Notes: generated by a model not told the origin, from the sequence alone. Shown: positions 9,404 through 16,970, counted from the first letter of the stretch. The stretch: 64,000 bases of DNA from Streptomyces noursei (GCF_016917755.1 NZ_CP070326.1:2480001-2544000), one strand, 5' to 3'. Translations and numbers: made by a program.

Positions 9404-9475
9404 TGGGCGATACTGGGTTCGAACCAGTGACCTCTTCGGTGTGAACGAAGCGCTCTCCCACTGAGCTAATCGCCC
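9404..9475 (-). tRNA. tRNA-Val (CAC)
   Basis: A 72-base cloverleaf on the minus strand. The acceptor GGGCGAT pairs with ATCGCCC, the discriminator is A, and the anticodon arm CTTCG-TTCACAC-CGAAG gives anticodon CAC (reads GUG). The T-loop is GTTCGAACC. CCA is not encoded (the flanking bases read CCG). It is identical in sequence to the gene at 10118-10189. Confidence 0.96.
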
Positions 9476-9510
9476 GGGTGTCGGCGGGGTTTCCCTCGCG
9501 AACGACCTGA

Positions 9511-9540
9511 ACGATACAGGTCGTCACGCCCTTCCATCAA
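9511..9540 (-). promoter_or_regulatory. Housekeeping-type promoter of tRNA-Val
   Basis: Minus-strand -35 TTGATG (complement of 9535-9540), an 18-base spacer and -10 TATCGT (complement of 9511-9516) lie 36 bases before the tRNA. Both boxes fit the HrdB/sigma-70 consensus. Confidence 0.6.
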
Positions 9541-9559
9541 ATTCCTGTCCCGCCACCCC

Positions 9560-10030
9560 TCACCCGCGGGCCAGCCAGGCCCTCAGGCCGCGCCGCCCGG
9601 CCCGCATCATCAGCGCGTGATTGACCCGGAACACCGGCCGTCCCAGCAGCGCCCAGCGCCGCAGCACCGGCTTGCGGACCTCCACCTCCTGCTCGAAGAC
9701 GGCCCGCGTACCGCCCTCCCCCGGCATGATCGTCCAGCGCGCCCAGCCGGCCAGGTCGCCGCGCATCCCTATTTCCAGCACCCGGGCCGCCGGATCCCGC
9801 AGGGTCTCGGTCGCCACCACGGTCAGCTCGTACGGCAGGAAGGACCGGAACCGCGCGGTGCCGCTGCGATCGTCGAGCGGGACGACCTCACGCACCTGCG
9901 GCCACCAGCGGGGATACGCCTCGGCCCGCCCCAGTACCGCGTAGACGACGGCGGGCGGGGCATGCAGCAGCCAGACGCTGCGGAAGCGGTAGCGGTGCAG
10001 ACGGCACGATCGACCTGACGAGTCGGGCAT
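9560..10030 (-). CDS. SRPBCC/polyketide-cyclase-like protein
   Basis: A 156-residue single-domain protein of the START/SRPBCC (Bet v1-like) superfamily. The N-terminal strand FRSVWLLHAPPAVVYAVL, followed by YPRWWPQVREV, is the classic opening of these helix-grip proteins. A strand-rich middle (RARFRSFLPYELTVV-like, ARVLEIGMRGDLAGWARW) and the final long helix (NHALMMRAGRRGLRAWL) complete it. The family binds hydrophobic ligands. The start is the ATG at 10030; the longer frame runs back through the neighbouring tRNA and cannot be coding. It lies between the two identical tRNA-Val genes, all on the minus strand. Ligand unknown. Confidence 0.85.
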   Translation of the reverse strand: MPDSSGRSCRLHRYRFRSVWLLHAPPAVVYAVLGRAEAYPRWWPQVREVVPLDDRSGTARFRSFLPYELTVVATETLRDPAARVLEIGMRGDLAGWARWTIMPGEGGTRAVFEQEVEVRKPVLRRWALLGRPVFRVNHALMMRAGRRGLRAWLARG

Positions 10031-10078
10031 GATCCCAGTGTGCGCCCCCGCCGGCCGAGAACGGCCCAACAACCGCAA

Positions 10079-10107
10079 CGGCCCGGAGACTTGAAGTCTC
10101 CGGGCCG
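10079..10107 (-). terminator. Terminator hairpin after the second tRNA-Val
   Basis: A perfect palindrome with 14-bp arms (cggcccggagactt at 10079-10092 and its complement at 10094-10107) begins 11 bases past the tRNA 3' end. It would also sit in the leader of the SRPBCC gene, so it separates the two genes. Confidence 0.75.
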
Positions 10108-10117
10108 TCGTCCGGGG

Positions 10118-10189
10118 TGGGCGATACTGGGTTCGAACCAGTGACCTCTTCGGTGTGAACGAAGCGCTCTCCCACTGAGCTAATCGCCC
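10118..10189 (-). tRNA. tRNA-Val (CAC), second identical copy
   Basis: It has the same 72 bases as the gene at 9404-9475: acceptor GGGCGAT/ATCGCCC, anticodon loop TTCACAC and no encoded CCA. A -10-like TAATGT (complement of 10203-10208) lies upstream, but no convincing -35 is seen. Confidence 0.96.
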
Positions 10190-10563
10190 GGGCGCATCGA
10201 CAACATTACCGCACGTCGGGGGCGCTCCTGACCACCGTCGCGGCATCGCCGATCTTCACCCGGCACGCACCGGGCACCCGGCCGTGCGCCGGGCGCCGAA
10301 CCCCGACACCCGGCACGCCGAACCGCCCGAGATCATCGCGAAGCGCTGCCCGCTCCATTACTCTGCGTATTCGTATCGCCTATGCAACCGGCATGTTCGC
10401 CTGGCCGAACTTACCGCCGAGGACGCTCACGCAATCCGCCGTAAGAGGTACCTGAAGCCACACAAAACCGTCAGAGGGGTTTACAACGGCACCGTAGGTG
10501 GCATGTCGATTTCGCCGACGTGCGAATCCCCGAGCGCACACTGAGCGAAAGGCCCTGGCGCTT
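10190..10563 (+). promoter_or_regulatory. Intergenic region upstream of ssgB
   Basis: 374 bases without a credible gene. The part from about 10340 to 10520 is visibly poorer in G+C than its surroundings, as expected for a regulated promoter region. GTTTAC at 10479-10484 could be a -35 of the stress/sporulation sigma type, but I cannot match a good -10 at the right distance. An 86-codon frame at 10284-10544 lacks coding character. ssgB homologues are developmentally regulated, so a promoter here is expected from family knowledge. Confidence 0.45.
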
Positions 10564-10977
10564 ATGAACACCACGGTCAGCTGCGAGCTGCACCTGCGCC
10601 TCGTTGTGTCGAGCGAGTCCTCACTGCCTGTACCCGCGGGCCTGCGGTATGACACGGCCGATCCGTATGCCGTGCACGCCACCTTCCACACCGGAGCCGA
10701 GGAAACGGTTGAGTGGGTCTTCGCCCGCGACCTCCTCGCCGAGGGCCTGCATCGGCCCACGGGCACCGGAGACGTCCGCGTGTGGCCGTCCCGGAGCCAC
10801 GGACAGGGCGTCGTCTGCATCGCCCTGAGCTCCCCGGAGGGGGAAGCCCTCCTGGAGGCGCCGGCGCGGGCACTGGAATCGTTCCTCAAGCGGACGGATG
10901 CCGCCGTACCGCCCGGTACGGAACACCGGCATTTCGACCTCGACACCGAGCTCTCCCACATCCTGGCGGAGAGCTGA
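10564..10977 (+). CDS. ssgB: Sporulation-specific cell division protein SsgB
   Basis: A 137-residue SsgA-like protein. The whole sequence, from MNTTVSCELHLRLVV through YDTADPYAVHATFHTG and WVFARDLLAEGL to ELSHILAES, matches the very strongly conserved SsgB of Streptomyces as I recall it. SsgB is recruited with SsgA to future septum sites in aerial hyphae, where it positions FtsZ rings; it is cytoplasmic and membrane-associated through partners. It starts at the ATG at 10564. A long upstream region and the absence of a following co-directional partner suggest its own promoter. This gene is a strong marker for Streptomyces or a near relative. Confidence 0.97.
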   Translation: MNTTVSCELHLRLVVSSESSLPVPAGLRYDTADPYAVHATFHTGAEETVEWVFARDLLAEGLHRPTGTGDVRVWPSRSHGQGVVCIALSSPEGEALLEAPARALESFLKRTDAAVPPGTEHRHFDLDTELSHILAES

Positions 10978-11202
10978 GACGCAGCACGCACACCCACCGC
11001 ATCCACCCGCTCACACTTGCGACCGTCCGACTCGGGGAGACGGCGCAGGACCGACAAGTTCACACGGCACACTTCGGCGCCGTCACCGCGGACCCACCGC
11101 GGTGACGGCGCCGAGGCTTGTCCCAGGCGCTAGAGTCGGCGACCATTCGCCAACGACACCGGGGCGGCAGCGGCCGACCCCACCCGGCCAGGGAGCGGAA
11201 CC

Positions 11203-11769
11203 GTGATGATCACCCATGACACCCGGTGCGCGCTGGACGCGGTCGTCGATCTGCTGAACACCGCCCCCGAGGGCGACTCCCCCGGCGCCCCGGACAGCCT
11301 GACCGACCTCGCGGCCCTCGCGGAGTTCGTCCGGCGCAACGACGTCAGCGACGTCGGATCCCTCGGCCCGGACGACCTGGCGGCCGTACGGGCCGTCCGG
11401 GCGCGGTTCGCGGAGGTCTTCGCCGCCGGCGACGACCGCGCCGCCGCCGCACGGCTGAACACGCTGGTCGCTTCGGCGGGCACCACCCCGCGGCTGACCG
11501 ACCACGACGGCTACGACTGGCACGTCCACTACTTCGCGCCGGGCGCCTCGGTCGCCGACCACCTGGCCGCGGACGGCGGGATGGCGCTGTCCTTCATCCT
11601 CGTCGCCGGGGAGCGCGAGCGGCTGCGGCGCTGCGAGGCACCGGACTGCCGACACGCCTTCGTCGACCTCTCCCGCAACCGCTCGCGGCGCTACTGCGAC
11701 AGCCGGACCTGCGGGAACCGGCTGCACGTCGCGGCGTACCGCGCACGGCGGCGGGAGGCGGCGGGCTGA
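11203..11769 (+). CDS. CGNR zinc-finger (ABATE domain) regulator-like protein
   Basis: A 188-residue protein with an N-terminal ABATE-type domain (about residues 1-130, with a conserved Asp/Trp stretch DHDGYDWHVHYF) and a C-terminal CGNR zinc finger. The latter shows RRCEAPDCRHAFVDLSRN, then RRYCDSRTCGNRLHVAAYR, so all four Cys ligands (CxxxxC and CxxxxC) and the name-giving CGNR are intact. The family is thought to act in transcription control, probably binding DNA. A GTG (11203) and an ATG (11206) are adjacent, and either could start; GGGAG lies just upstream. A hairpin follows the stop codon. The target is unknown. Confidence 0.88.
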   Translation: MMITHDTRCALDAVVDLLNTAPEGDSPGAPDSLTDLAALAEFVRRNDVSDVGSLGPDDLAAVRAVRARFAEVFAAGDDRAAAARLNTLVASAGTTPRLTDHDGYDWHVHYFAPGASVADHLAADGGMALSFILVAGERERLRRCEAPDCRHAFVDLSRNRSRRYCDSRTCGNRLHVAAYRARRREAAG

Positions 11770-11799
11770 GCGACCGCGGCGGGTACGGCCCGCGGTCGC
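11770..11799 (+). terminator. Terminator hairpin after the CGNR gene
   Basis: Ten-bp arms (gcgaccgcgg at 11770-11779 and ccgcggtcgc at 11790-11799) start directly at the stop codon. The hairpin lies between convergent genes. Confidence 0.6.
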
Positions 11800-11842
11800 A
11801 CGGTGGCCGGCGGGCCGGGTCCGCATCCGGCCCGTGCGGACC

Positions 11843-11998
11843 TCAGAGGATGTAGAGGTCGTGTACCGCGCCTAGGAGGAGCAGTAGGCCGATCACGGCT
11901 AGGAAGAGCATCAGCGGCGGCTGGGACAGCGCGAACAGGCAGCCGCGTGGCTCGGGGGACGGGGCGTCGTCTTGGGCGAGGGCGCACTCATCGTTCAT
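11843..11998 (-). CDS. Small membrane protein, 51 residues
   Basis: The minus strand encodes 51 residues: a polar acidic start (MNDECALAQDDAPSPEPRG), then CLFALSQPPLMLFLAVIGLLL and a short tail HDLYIL. One transmembrane helix of about 20 residues is evident, and the negatively charged N-terminus would probably face outward. It uses Leu codons TTG and CTA-type codons unusually often for this genome. The ribosome binding site before the ATG at 11998 is weak (GCGAG). It is followed at the same strand by nothing for over 70 bases and lies 68 bases downstream of another membrane-protein gene. I remember similar short proteins in other Streptomyces, which supports it being real, but its role is unknown. 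Confidence 0.7.
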   Translation of the reverse strand: MNDECALAQDDAPSPEPRGCLFALSQPPLMLFLAVIGLLLLLGAVHDLYIL

Positions 11999-12066
11999 CT
12001 CGCGCGCATCATCGCGCAGATGATCGTCCCGGAAGCCGCAATAGGCCGCTCAGCAGCGGGAGTTCA

Positions 12067-12513
12067 TCAGATCCCGTGCTTTTTCAGGATCGCTTCGATG
12101 TCCGAGAAGTCATCCTTGGGAGCGCTGCCCGCGCTCGGCGCGGGGGTGCTCTTCGGCGCCTTCCGGCCGGGGCCGAGGGACGGCGCGGAAGCGGCCGGCG
12201 CCACCGCCGGCGCCCCGGAACCCGCCGCGGCCCGGCGCTCCTTGCGACCGGCTATCCCGCGACGCCGCTCCACCAGCCTGCTGATCGCGAACAGCCCCGC
12301 GGAGAGCGCGAGCACCCCGAACCCGGCCCAGACCGTGGGTTTGAAGACGATGCTCGTGACCCAGTCGATGACGCCCGTCATGACCAGGCCGATCGGGATC
12401 AGGGCGAAGGCGGCGATCCGGGTCGCGGCCAGGAAACGCTTGCGATAAGCGGTCAGCGCGGCGATACCCAGGCCCGCTGCCGACACCGCGGCACAGACTG
12501 TCGAGGTCAGCAT
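12067..12513 (-). CDS. Small membrane protein with Pro/Ala-rich cytoplasmic tail
   Basis: A 148-residue protein. Three or so hydrophobic segments occupy residues 1-80 (MLTSTVCAAVSAAGLGIAAL, IAAFALIPIGLVMTGVIDWV, VWAGFGVLALSAGLFAISRL), followed by a basic patch (VERRRGIAGRKERR) that should face the cytoplasm, a Pro/Ser/Ala-rich linker and a short acidic end (DDFSDIEAILKKHGI) that could be a protein-docking helix. Database entries for such proteins are sometimes labelled cellulose synthase, but no glycosyltransferase motif is present, so I do not adopt that name. The start at the ATG near 12513 follows GGAGGACC. The final helix resembles short motifs that bind larger complexes; this is inference. 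Confidence 0.78.
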   Translation of the reverse strand: MLTSTVCAAVSAAGLGIAALTAYRKRFLAATRIAAFALIPIGLVMTGVIDWVTSIVFKPTVWAGFGVLALSAGLFAISRLVERRRGIAGRKERRAAAGSGAPAVAPAASAPSLGPGRKAPKSTPAPSAGSAPKDDFSDIEAILKKHGI

Positions 12514-12686
12514 CCGGTCCTCCTGCCGGTCCAAAGGGCGAGCGGGCGTTCCGCGCTCCCCTCCATCCTGCCCCCTCCGACCCCGCACAGGCCACGTCCG
12601 GGCCAGGACCTCAGGGAGATCTCCGGGTCGCTCTCCTCCGCAGGTCCGGGTTCCTCCCCAGGGCGGCGGGCTGGAAGACTGGCCGT

Positions 12687-13247
12687 ATGAACGACGCCGC
12701 CGCCTCCGGCCCCACCAGTCCCGTCAGCCCCGACCGCCCTGTCAGCCCCGTCCTCGACGTGTGGTGCGATCTGCAGTGCCCGGACTGCGCCACCGCCCTC
12801 GCGGACGTACGGGCGCTGCGCGAGCGCTTCGGCGACCGGCTGGAGATCCGGCTGCGGCACTTCCCGCTGGCCAAGCACAAGCACGCCTACGCGGCCGCCC
12901 AGGCCGCCGAGGAGGCCGCCGAACAGGGGCAGGGCTGGCCGTACATCGAGGCGTTGCTAGCGCGCACCGCGGAGCTCGGCAAGCACGGCGAGAAGGTGCT
13001 GCTCGACGTCGCCGGGGAGCTGGGGCTGGACGCCGAGGAGATCGACACCGCGCTGGTCGACGGGCGGCATCTGCTGGCGGTGGACGCGGACCAGGCCGAG
13101 GGCAAGGCGATCGGGGTGACCGGCACCCCGACGTACGAGATCGGCGGCGAGCGGCTGGACGGCGGCAGGAGCCAGGAGGGGCTGCGCGCCCGGATCGAGG
13201 AGATCGCCGAACGGCTGCTGGCCGGGCCGGACTCCGCCGCCGGCTGA
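12687..13247 (+). CDS. DsbA/FrnE-like thioredoxin-fold protein
   Basis: A 186-residue protein with a thioredoxin fold carrying the redox motif CPDC (LQCPDCATAL, about residues 32-35). After the inserted helical domain (HAYAAAQAAEEAAEQGQGWPY) comes the cis-proline loop VTGTPTYEIGG. No signal peptide precedes the motif, so it is predicted to be cytoplasmic, like FrnE- and DsbA-family oxidoreductases of actinobacteria. The start is the ATG at 12687, with an unconvincing ribosome binding site; a Pro/Ser-rich stretch of 20 residues precedes the fold, so a later start cannot be excluded. The gene is monocistronic and ends in a shared terminator. Confidence 0.88.
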   Translation: MNDAAASGPTSPVSPDRPVSPVLDVWCDLQCPDCATALADVRALRERFGDRLEIRLRHFPLAKHKHAYAAAQAAEEAAEQGQGWPYIEALLARTAELGKHGEKVLLDVAGELGLDAEEIDTALVDGRHLLAVDADQAEGKAIGVTGTPTYEIGGERLDGGRSQEGLRARIEEIAERLLAGPDSAAG

Positions 13248-13256
13248 CGCGACCGC

Positions 13257-13283
13257 GGCCCGGCCGCCCGCTCCGGTCGGGCC
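13257..13283. terminator. Bidirectional terminator hairpin
   Basis: A ten-bp stem (ggcccggccg with ccggtcgggcc-type arm, one G-U pair) with a seven-base loop lies between the convergent DsbA-like and GNAT genes. Confidence 0.5.
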
Positions 13284-13317
13284 CGTCAGGCCCCCGCGGG
13301 CCGGTCGGTGGAGCGGG

Positions 13318-14148
13318 TCAGAGGATCGGCTTCCACATCCGGTACGCGGTGGTCCGGTAGCCCAGCGAGCGGTACAGACCCAGCGCCGCGGCGTTGTCCG
13401 GGTGGACGTGGAGCGCCAGCGAGGAGCGGCCCGCGGCCAGGGTCTCCCGTTCGGCGACGAGCATCAGGCTGCGGCCGTGTCCCTCGCCGCGGTGCTCGGG
13501 CGCCACCCGCACGTCCATCACGTACCCGCCGGGCTGCCCGGGGAGCCGCAGGGCGAGCCACAGGGTGCCGACGTCGGTGCCCTCGTGGGCGAGGACCCGC
13601 AGGACGTGACCGGGGGTGGCCGCGCCCTCGGGGAGCAGTGCCGCGTGCTCGGCGGGCACGGTCGCCTCGGCGCGTTCGCGGGACATCCCCTCGGCGGTCT
13701 GCTGCCGGACGCGCTCGGCGATCGCGGCGTCCCGCCAGGCCGGGTACCCGTCCTCGGACATCGGCCGGTCGACGCTGCCGTCGGGGAGCCCGCCCGGGCG
13801 GGTGAGGGCCCGGGTCATGATCCGGCCGCGTTCGGTGTAGCCCAGCGCCGCCGAGAGCCGCACCGCGGCCTCGGCGTCCCTGGGCACGGTCAGTTCGATC
13901 TGTCGGCAGCCCCAGCCGCGCAGTACCTCCTCGGCGGCCAGCGCGGCGACCGTGGCGCGGCCCCGGTGCCGGTCGGGGGCCTCGACGTGCAGGGCCTCGA
14001 TCCGGCCGGCGGTGGGCCCGAAGCGGGCGTCCGTGGCCAGCTGGATCCCGCCGACCCGGCGGCTGTTGACGCAGATGTCGTAGGGGCGGGACCGGCGGCC
14101 GTCGTCGTGTCGTACTTCGGGGCCCGCGGGGCGCAGCGTAGTGGTCAC
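13318..14148 (-). CDS. Tandem GNAT-domain N-acetyltransferase
   Basis: A 276-residue protein with two GNAT folds. The N-terminal half has a degenerate acetyl-CoA region (ALHVEAPDRHRGRATVAALA). The C-terminal half is complete: VMDVRVAPEHRGEGHGRSLM (the R/Q-x-x-G-x-G/A loop is EHRGEGHG) and HVHPDNAAALGLYRSLGYR. Such duplicated GNATs include mycothiol synthase MshD and aminoglycoside-type enzymes; the length is compatible but I see no motif that fixes the substrate. It starts with GTG at 14148. It lies 40 bases downstream of nothing on its strand except the aminotransferase operon, which reads in the same direction and ends before it. Confidence 0.82.
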   Translation of the reverse strand: MTTTLRPAGPEVRHDDGRRSRPYDICVNSRRVGGIQLATDARFGPTAGRIEALHVEAPDRHRGRATVAALAAEEVLRGWGCRQIELTVPRDAEAAVRLSAALGYTERGRIMTRALTRPGGLPDGSVDRPMSEDGYPAWRDAAIAERVRQQTAEGMSRERAEATVPAEHAALLPEGAATPGHVLRVLAHEGTDVGTLWLALRLPGQPGGYVMDVRVAPEHRGEGHGRSLMLVAERETLAAGRSSLALHVHPDNAAALGLYRSLGYRTTAYRMWKPIL

Positions 14149-14187
14149 GAAGGACTTTCTACTCGCCCGCCCGCGAGCCCGTCACCC

Positions 14188-15012
14188 TCAGCGCGGGTCG
14201 AAGTCCGCGGCCGACTCCCGGTCGAAGATCCGCATCGCCTCGGCGGTCACGGGGCCCGGCTCGTCGGCGAGTTGGCGGCCGTCGATCCGGGTCACGGCCT
14301 GGACATCGCGCAACGTGGAGGTCAGGAAGATCTCCTCGGCGCTCTCCAGGACGTCCAGCGGCAGGTCGGTCTCCTTGGCGCCGGCCCAGGCGACGGTCAG
14401 GGCGCGGGTGATGCCGGCCAGGCAACCGGAGGCCAGCGGCGGGGTGTGCAGTTCGCCGTCGAGGACGACGAAGATGTTGGAGCCGGTGCCCTCGCAGAGC
14501 GCGCCGGTGGTGTTGGCGAACAGCGCCTCGGAAGCGCCCTGTTCGCGGGCGCGGGCCAGGGCGACGACGTTCTCGCCGTACGACGTGGTCTTCAGGCCGG
14601 TGAGGGCGCCGCGCTCGTTGCGGGTCCAGGGGACGGTGACGGCGGCGGTGGTGTCCGGCCGCCGGCTGGTCGCGGAGACGGCGACGACCAGGGTCGGGCC
14701 GGCCTCGCCACGGTCCGAGCCGAGCGGCGAGACACCGCCGGTGTAGGTGATCCGCAGCCGGCCCAGCGGCATCGGGTTGGCGTCCAGGACGGCCGTGCAG
14801 CCGCGCCGCACCTCGTCGAGGTCGGGTTCGGGCAGGCCGAGCCCCCGGGCGGACGTGGCCAGGCGCTCCAGATGGCGGGTAAGGGCGAAGGCCCGCCCCC
14901 GCTCGGCCTTGATCGTCTCGAAGACCCCGTCGCCGACCGTGAGGCCGTGGTCGAAGACCGAGACGCGGGCGCCCTCGGCGTCCCGCAGTTCCCCGTCGAG
15001 CCAGATCTTCAT
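14188..15012 (-). CDS. Class IV PLP aminotransferase / aminodeoxychorismate lyase-like
   Basis: A 274-residue fold-type IV PLP enzyme. SVFDHGLTVGDGVFETIKAE at the start is the family's hallmark, the PLP lysine lies in LKTTSYGENVVAL (about residue 141), and GSNIFVVLDGELHTPP and GCLAGITRALTV complete the cofactor site. Members include branched-chain aminotransferase, D-amino-acid aminotransferase and 4-amino-4-deoxychorismate lyase (PabC). The ATG at 15012 overlaps the stop of the upstream pabB-like gene by four bases (ATGA), so I infer the lyase step of p-aminobenzoate synthesis for folate. A D-amino-acid aminotransferase cannot be ruled out from sequence alone. Confidence 0.9.
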   Translation of the reverse strand: MKIWLDGELRDAEGARVSVFDHGLTVGDGVFETIKAERGRAFALTRHLERLATSARGLGLPEPDLDEVRRGCTAVLDANPMPLGRLRITYTGGVSPLGSDRGEAGPTLVVAVSATSRRPDTTAAVTVPWTRNERGALTGLKTTSYGENVVALARAREQGASEALFANTTGALCEGTGSNIFVVLDGELHTPPLASGCLAGITRALTVAWAGAKETDLPLDVLESAEEIFLTSTLRDVQAVTRIDGRQLADEPGPVTAEAMRIFDRESAADFDPR

Positions 15013-16079
15013 CGCTTGGGTCCTTCCGTCACTTCGTGCTCACCAGACGCTACCGCCAGCAGCCGGCGCGCCTTCAACTCGGTCTCCGCCCACTCCCGCT
15101 CCGGGTCCGAGTCCCAGATGATCCCGGCTCCCGCGCCGAAGCGGAGCACCGGCCCCTCGGTGGGGGCGCGGTCGATCCAGAACGTGCGGATGCCGACGTT
15201 GAGCCAGCCGGTACGGCGGTCGGCGTCCACCCAGCCGATGCCGCCGCAGTACGGACCGCGCGGGGCGGTCTCCAACTCGTCGATGATCCGCAGGGCGCTG
15301 GACTTGGGGGCTCCGGTGACCGAGCCGGGCGGGAAGGTGGCGCCGAGCAGATCGGCCCACGCCGTCTTCTCGTGTGCCTCGGCCAGTTCACCGCGCACGG
15401 TGGAGACGAGGTGGACCAGGCCGGGGTGTTCCTCCACCGCGCACAGGGCGGGAACGGTCACCGAGCCGGTGGCGCAGACCCGCCCGAGGTCGTTGCGGAC
15501 CAGGTCCACGATCATCACGTTCTCCGCCCGGTCCTTCTCCGAGAGGTCCGCGGCGATGCGGCCGGTCCCCTTGATGGGACCGGACTCGACGGTGCGGCCG
15601 TCCCGGCGCAGGAACAGCTCCGGGGAGGCGGTCGCGATCTCGACGCCGTGACCGGGCAAACGAATCGTTCCTGCGTAGGGCGCCGGGTTGCCGTGCGCCA
15701 GGACCGCGGAGAGCGCGTCCACGTCGGCGCGCTCGGGGTCGGGCAACGGCGCGGTCAGGACCCGGCAGAGGTTCACCTGATAGACCGTGCCGGCCGCGAT
15801 GTGGGCCCGGATGCGCCGGACGCCTTCCGTATAGGCGGCGCGGTCCAGCGAGCTGCGCCAGTCGGCCGGGGCGGGGCCGCGCCAGGCGCCGGGCGCCGGG
15901 GCGTCCGCGGCGGTGGCGGGGCGTACGTCGCCGAAGCGGGCGCAGACCACGCCCCCCTCGAAGTCGGCGGTCACCGCCCACCAACCCGCGGAATCCAGTG
16001 CCGCCGGATCGCTGGTCACATCGCGCAGGTCGGTGGCTATCAGGCCGCCGAAGCGGGCCATCGGAGCGAAATCGTGCAC
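15009..16079 (-). CDS. pabB: Aminodeoxychorismate synthase component I
   Basis: A 356-residue chorismate-binding enzyme that aminates chorismate at C4 on the way to p-aminobenzoate and folate. Signatures are VYQVNLCRVL, ASPELFLRRDG, SGPIKGTGR (the lysine in PIKGT is typical of PabB rather than anthranilate synthase, which has PIAGT), DLVRNDLGRVC, FPPGSVTGAPK and YCGGIGW. It is shorter than TrpE-like proteins because it lacks most of the N-terminal domain. I chose the GTG at 16079 (MHDFAPMARFGG) since further upstream the frame is not conserved-looking. It is coupled to the aminotransferase by an ATGA overlap. Confidence 0.93.
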   Translation of the reverse strand: MHDFAPMARFGGLIATDLRDVTSDPAALDSAGWWAVTADFEGGVVCARFGDVRPATAADAPAPGAWRGPAPADWRSSLDRAAYTEGVRRIRAHIAAGTVYQVNLCRVLTAPLPDPERADVDALSAVLAHGNPAPYAGTIRLPGHGVEIATASPELFLRRDGRTVESGPIKGTGRIAADLSEKDRAENVMIVDLVRNDLGRVCATGSVTVPALCAVEEHPGLVHLVSTVRGELAEAHEKTAWADLLGATFPPGSVTGAPKSSALRIIDELETAPRGPYCGGIGWVDADRRTGWLNVGIRTFWIDRAPTEGPVLRFGAGAGIIWDSDPEREWAETELKARRLLAVASGEHEVTEGPKR

Positions 16080-16155
16080 GTCAGTGAGTCTATGGCGGGG
16101 CACCCTCGATCGCCCGGGCCGACCGAGCACCGCAGCACGCTGCACAAACGCGTTT

Positions 16156-16183
16156 TTGTACTGGCCCAGGAATCCGCTAGAGT
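16156..16183 (+). promoter_or_regulatory. Promoter of the tRNA cluster
   Basis: A -35 TTGTAC (16156-16161), a 16-base spacer and a -10 TAGAGT (16178-16183) lie about 75 bases before tRNA-Gly. They match strong Streptomyces housekeeping promoters of stable RNA genes. Confidence 0.65.
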
Positions 16184-16256
16184 TCAACACGTCGCCGGGA
16201 CGCGGAAGCGCCCCGGAGGCCAGGTAGCTTCCCGACCTAGTCAGGGAGAGCCACCC

Positions 16257-16329
<73 letters not shown>

Positions 16330-16369
16330 CGATGTGGGGGATCATCCCGAACCCCCTACACACACTCCT

Positions 16370-16440
16370 GGTGGAGTGGCCGAGAGGCGAGGCAACGGCC
16401 TGCAAAGCCGTCTACACGGGTTCAAATCCCGTCTCCACCT
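16370..16440 (+). tRNA. tRNA-Cys (GCA)
   Basis: A 71-base cloverleaf. The acceptor GGTGGAG/CTCCACC has discriminator T, the anticodon loop CTGCAAA reads GCA, and the T-arm is CGGGTTCAAATCCCG. It is second in the cluster. Confidence 0.95.
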
Positions 16441-16444
16441 CCAA

Positions 16445-16516
16445 GGACGATTAGCTCAGCGGGAGAGCGCTTCCCTGACACGGAAGAGGTCACTGGTTCA
16501 ATCCCAGTATCGTCCA
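16445..16516 (+). tRNA. tRNA-Val (GAC), copy 1
   Basis: A 72-base cloverleaf. The acceptor GGACGAT/ATCGTCC has discriminator A, and the anticodon arm CTTCC-CTGACAC-GGAAG reads GAC. It lies only four bases after tRNA-Cys, so the two must be cut from one precursor. Confidence 0.96.
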
Positions 16517-16540
16517 CTGATCCGGTAACGCCGGATCCCC

Positions 16541-16612
16541 GCGCGATTAGCTCAGCGGGAGAGCGCTTCCCTGACACGGAAGAGGTCACTGGTTCAATCC
16601 CAGTATCGCGCA
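16541..16612 (+). tRNA. tRNA-Val (GAC), copy 2 with a changed acceptor stem
   Basis: It is identical to copies 1 and 3 apart from the acceptor stem, which is GCGCGAT/ATCGCGC with compensating changes on both sides. It is followed by a small hairpin around 16621-16645 that separates it from copy 3. Confidence 0.95.
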
Positions 16613-16651
16613 CGCAGTGCCCGCGGTGATCTTTGAGATCCGCGGTCCCGA

Positions 16652-16723
16652 GGACGATTAGCTCAGCGGGAGAGCGCTTCCCTGACACGGAAGAGGTCAC
16701 TGGTTCAATCCCAGTATCGTCCA
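16652..16723 (+). tRNA. tRNA-Val (GAC), copy 3
   Basis: It has the same sequence as copy 1 (acceptor GGACGAT/ATCGTCC, anticodon GAC). It is last in the cluster and is followed 11 bases later by a strong terminator. Confidence 0.96.
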
Positions 16724-16733
16724 CACCGAAGCC

Positions 16734-16763
16734 CGAGGGCCGGAGCAGCAGCTCCGGCCCTCG
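16734..16763 (+). terminator. Terminator of the tRNA cluster
   Basis: Thirteen-bp arms (cgagggccggagc at 16734-16746, complement at 16751-16763) have an AGCA loop and are followed by GTCGTTTGTGT, a partial U-tract. Confidence 0.8.
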
Positions 16764-16970
16764 GTCGTTTGTGTCACCGCATTTCGGCGGTCAACTCCCC
16801 CGGGCGGCGAGGCAGTTCCCGACAGGCCCGACGGGCGGTTCCCGAAAACCCGATGGCCGGGCATCTCCCCAGATGCCCGGCCACTCGTGCCGTCCGCCGC
16901 ACCCCCGTCCCCACGGGGTTTCAGCCGGAAGTCCCCGTCCCGGGCCGCTCTCCCAGGACCGGGGCGCCGC

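Noticed and set aside
10284..10544. 86-codon frame upstream of ssgB
   Set aside because: Poor start signal and mixed composition in a region that is more likely regulatory.
12067..12513. Cellulose synthase label for the small membrane protein
   Set aside because: The protein is only 148 residues and has no glycosyltransferase motif.
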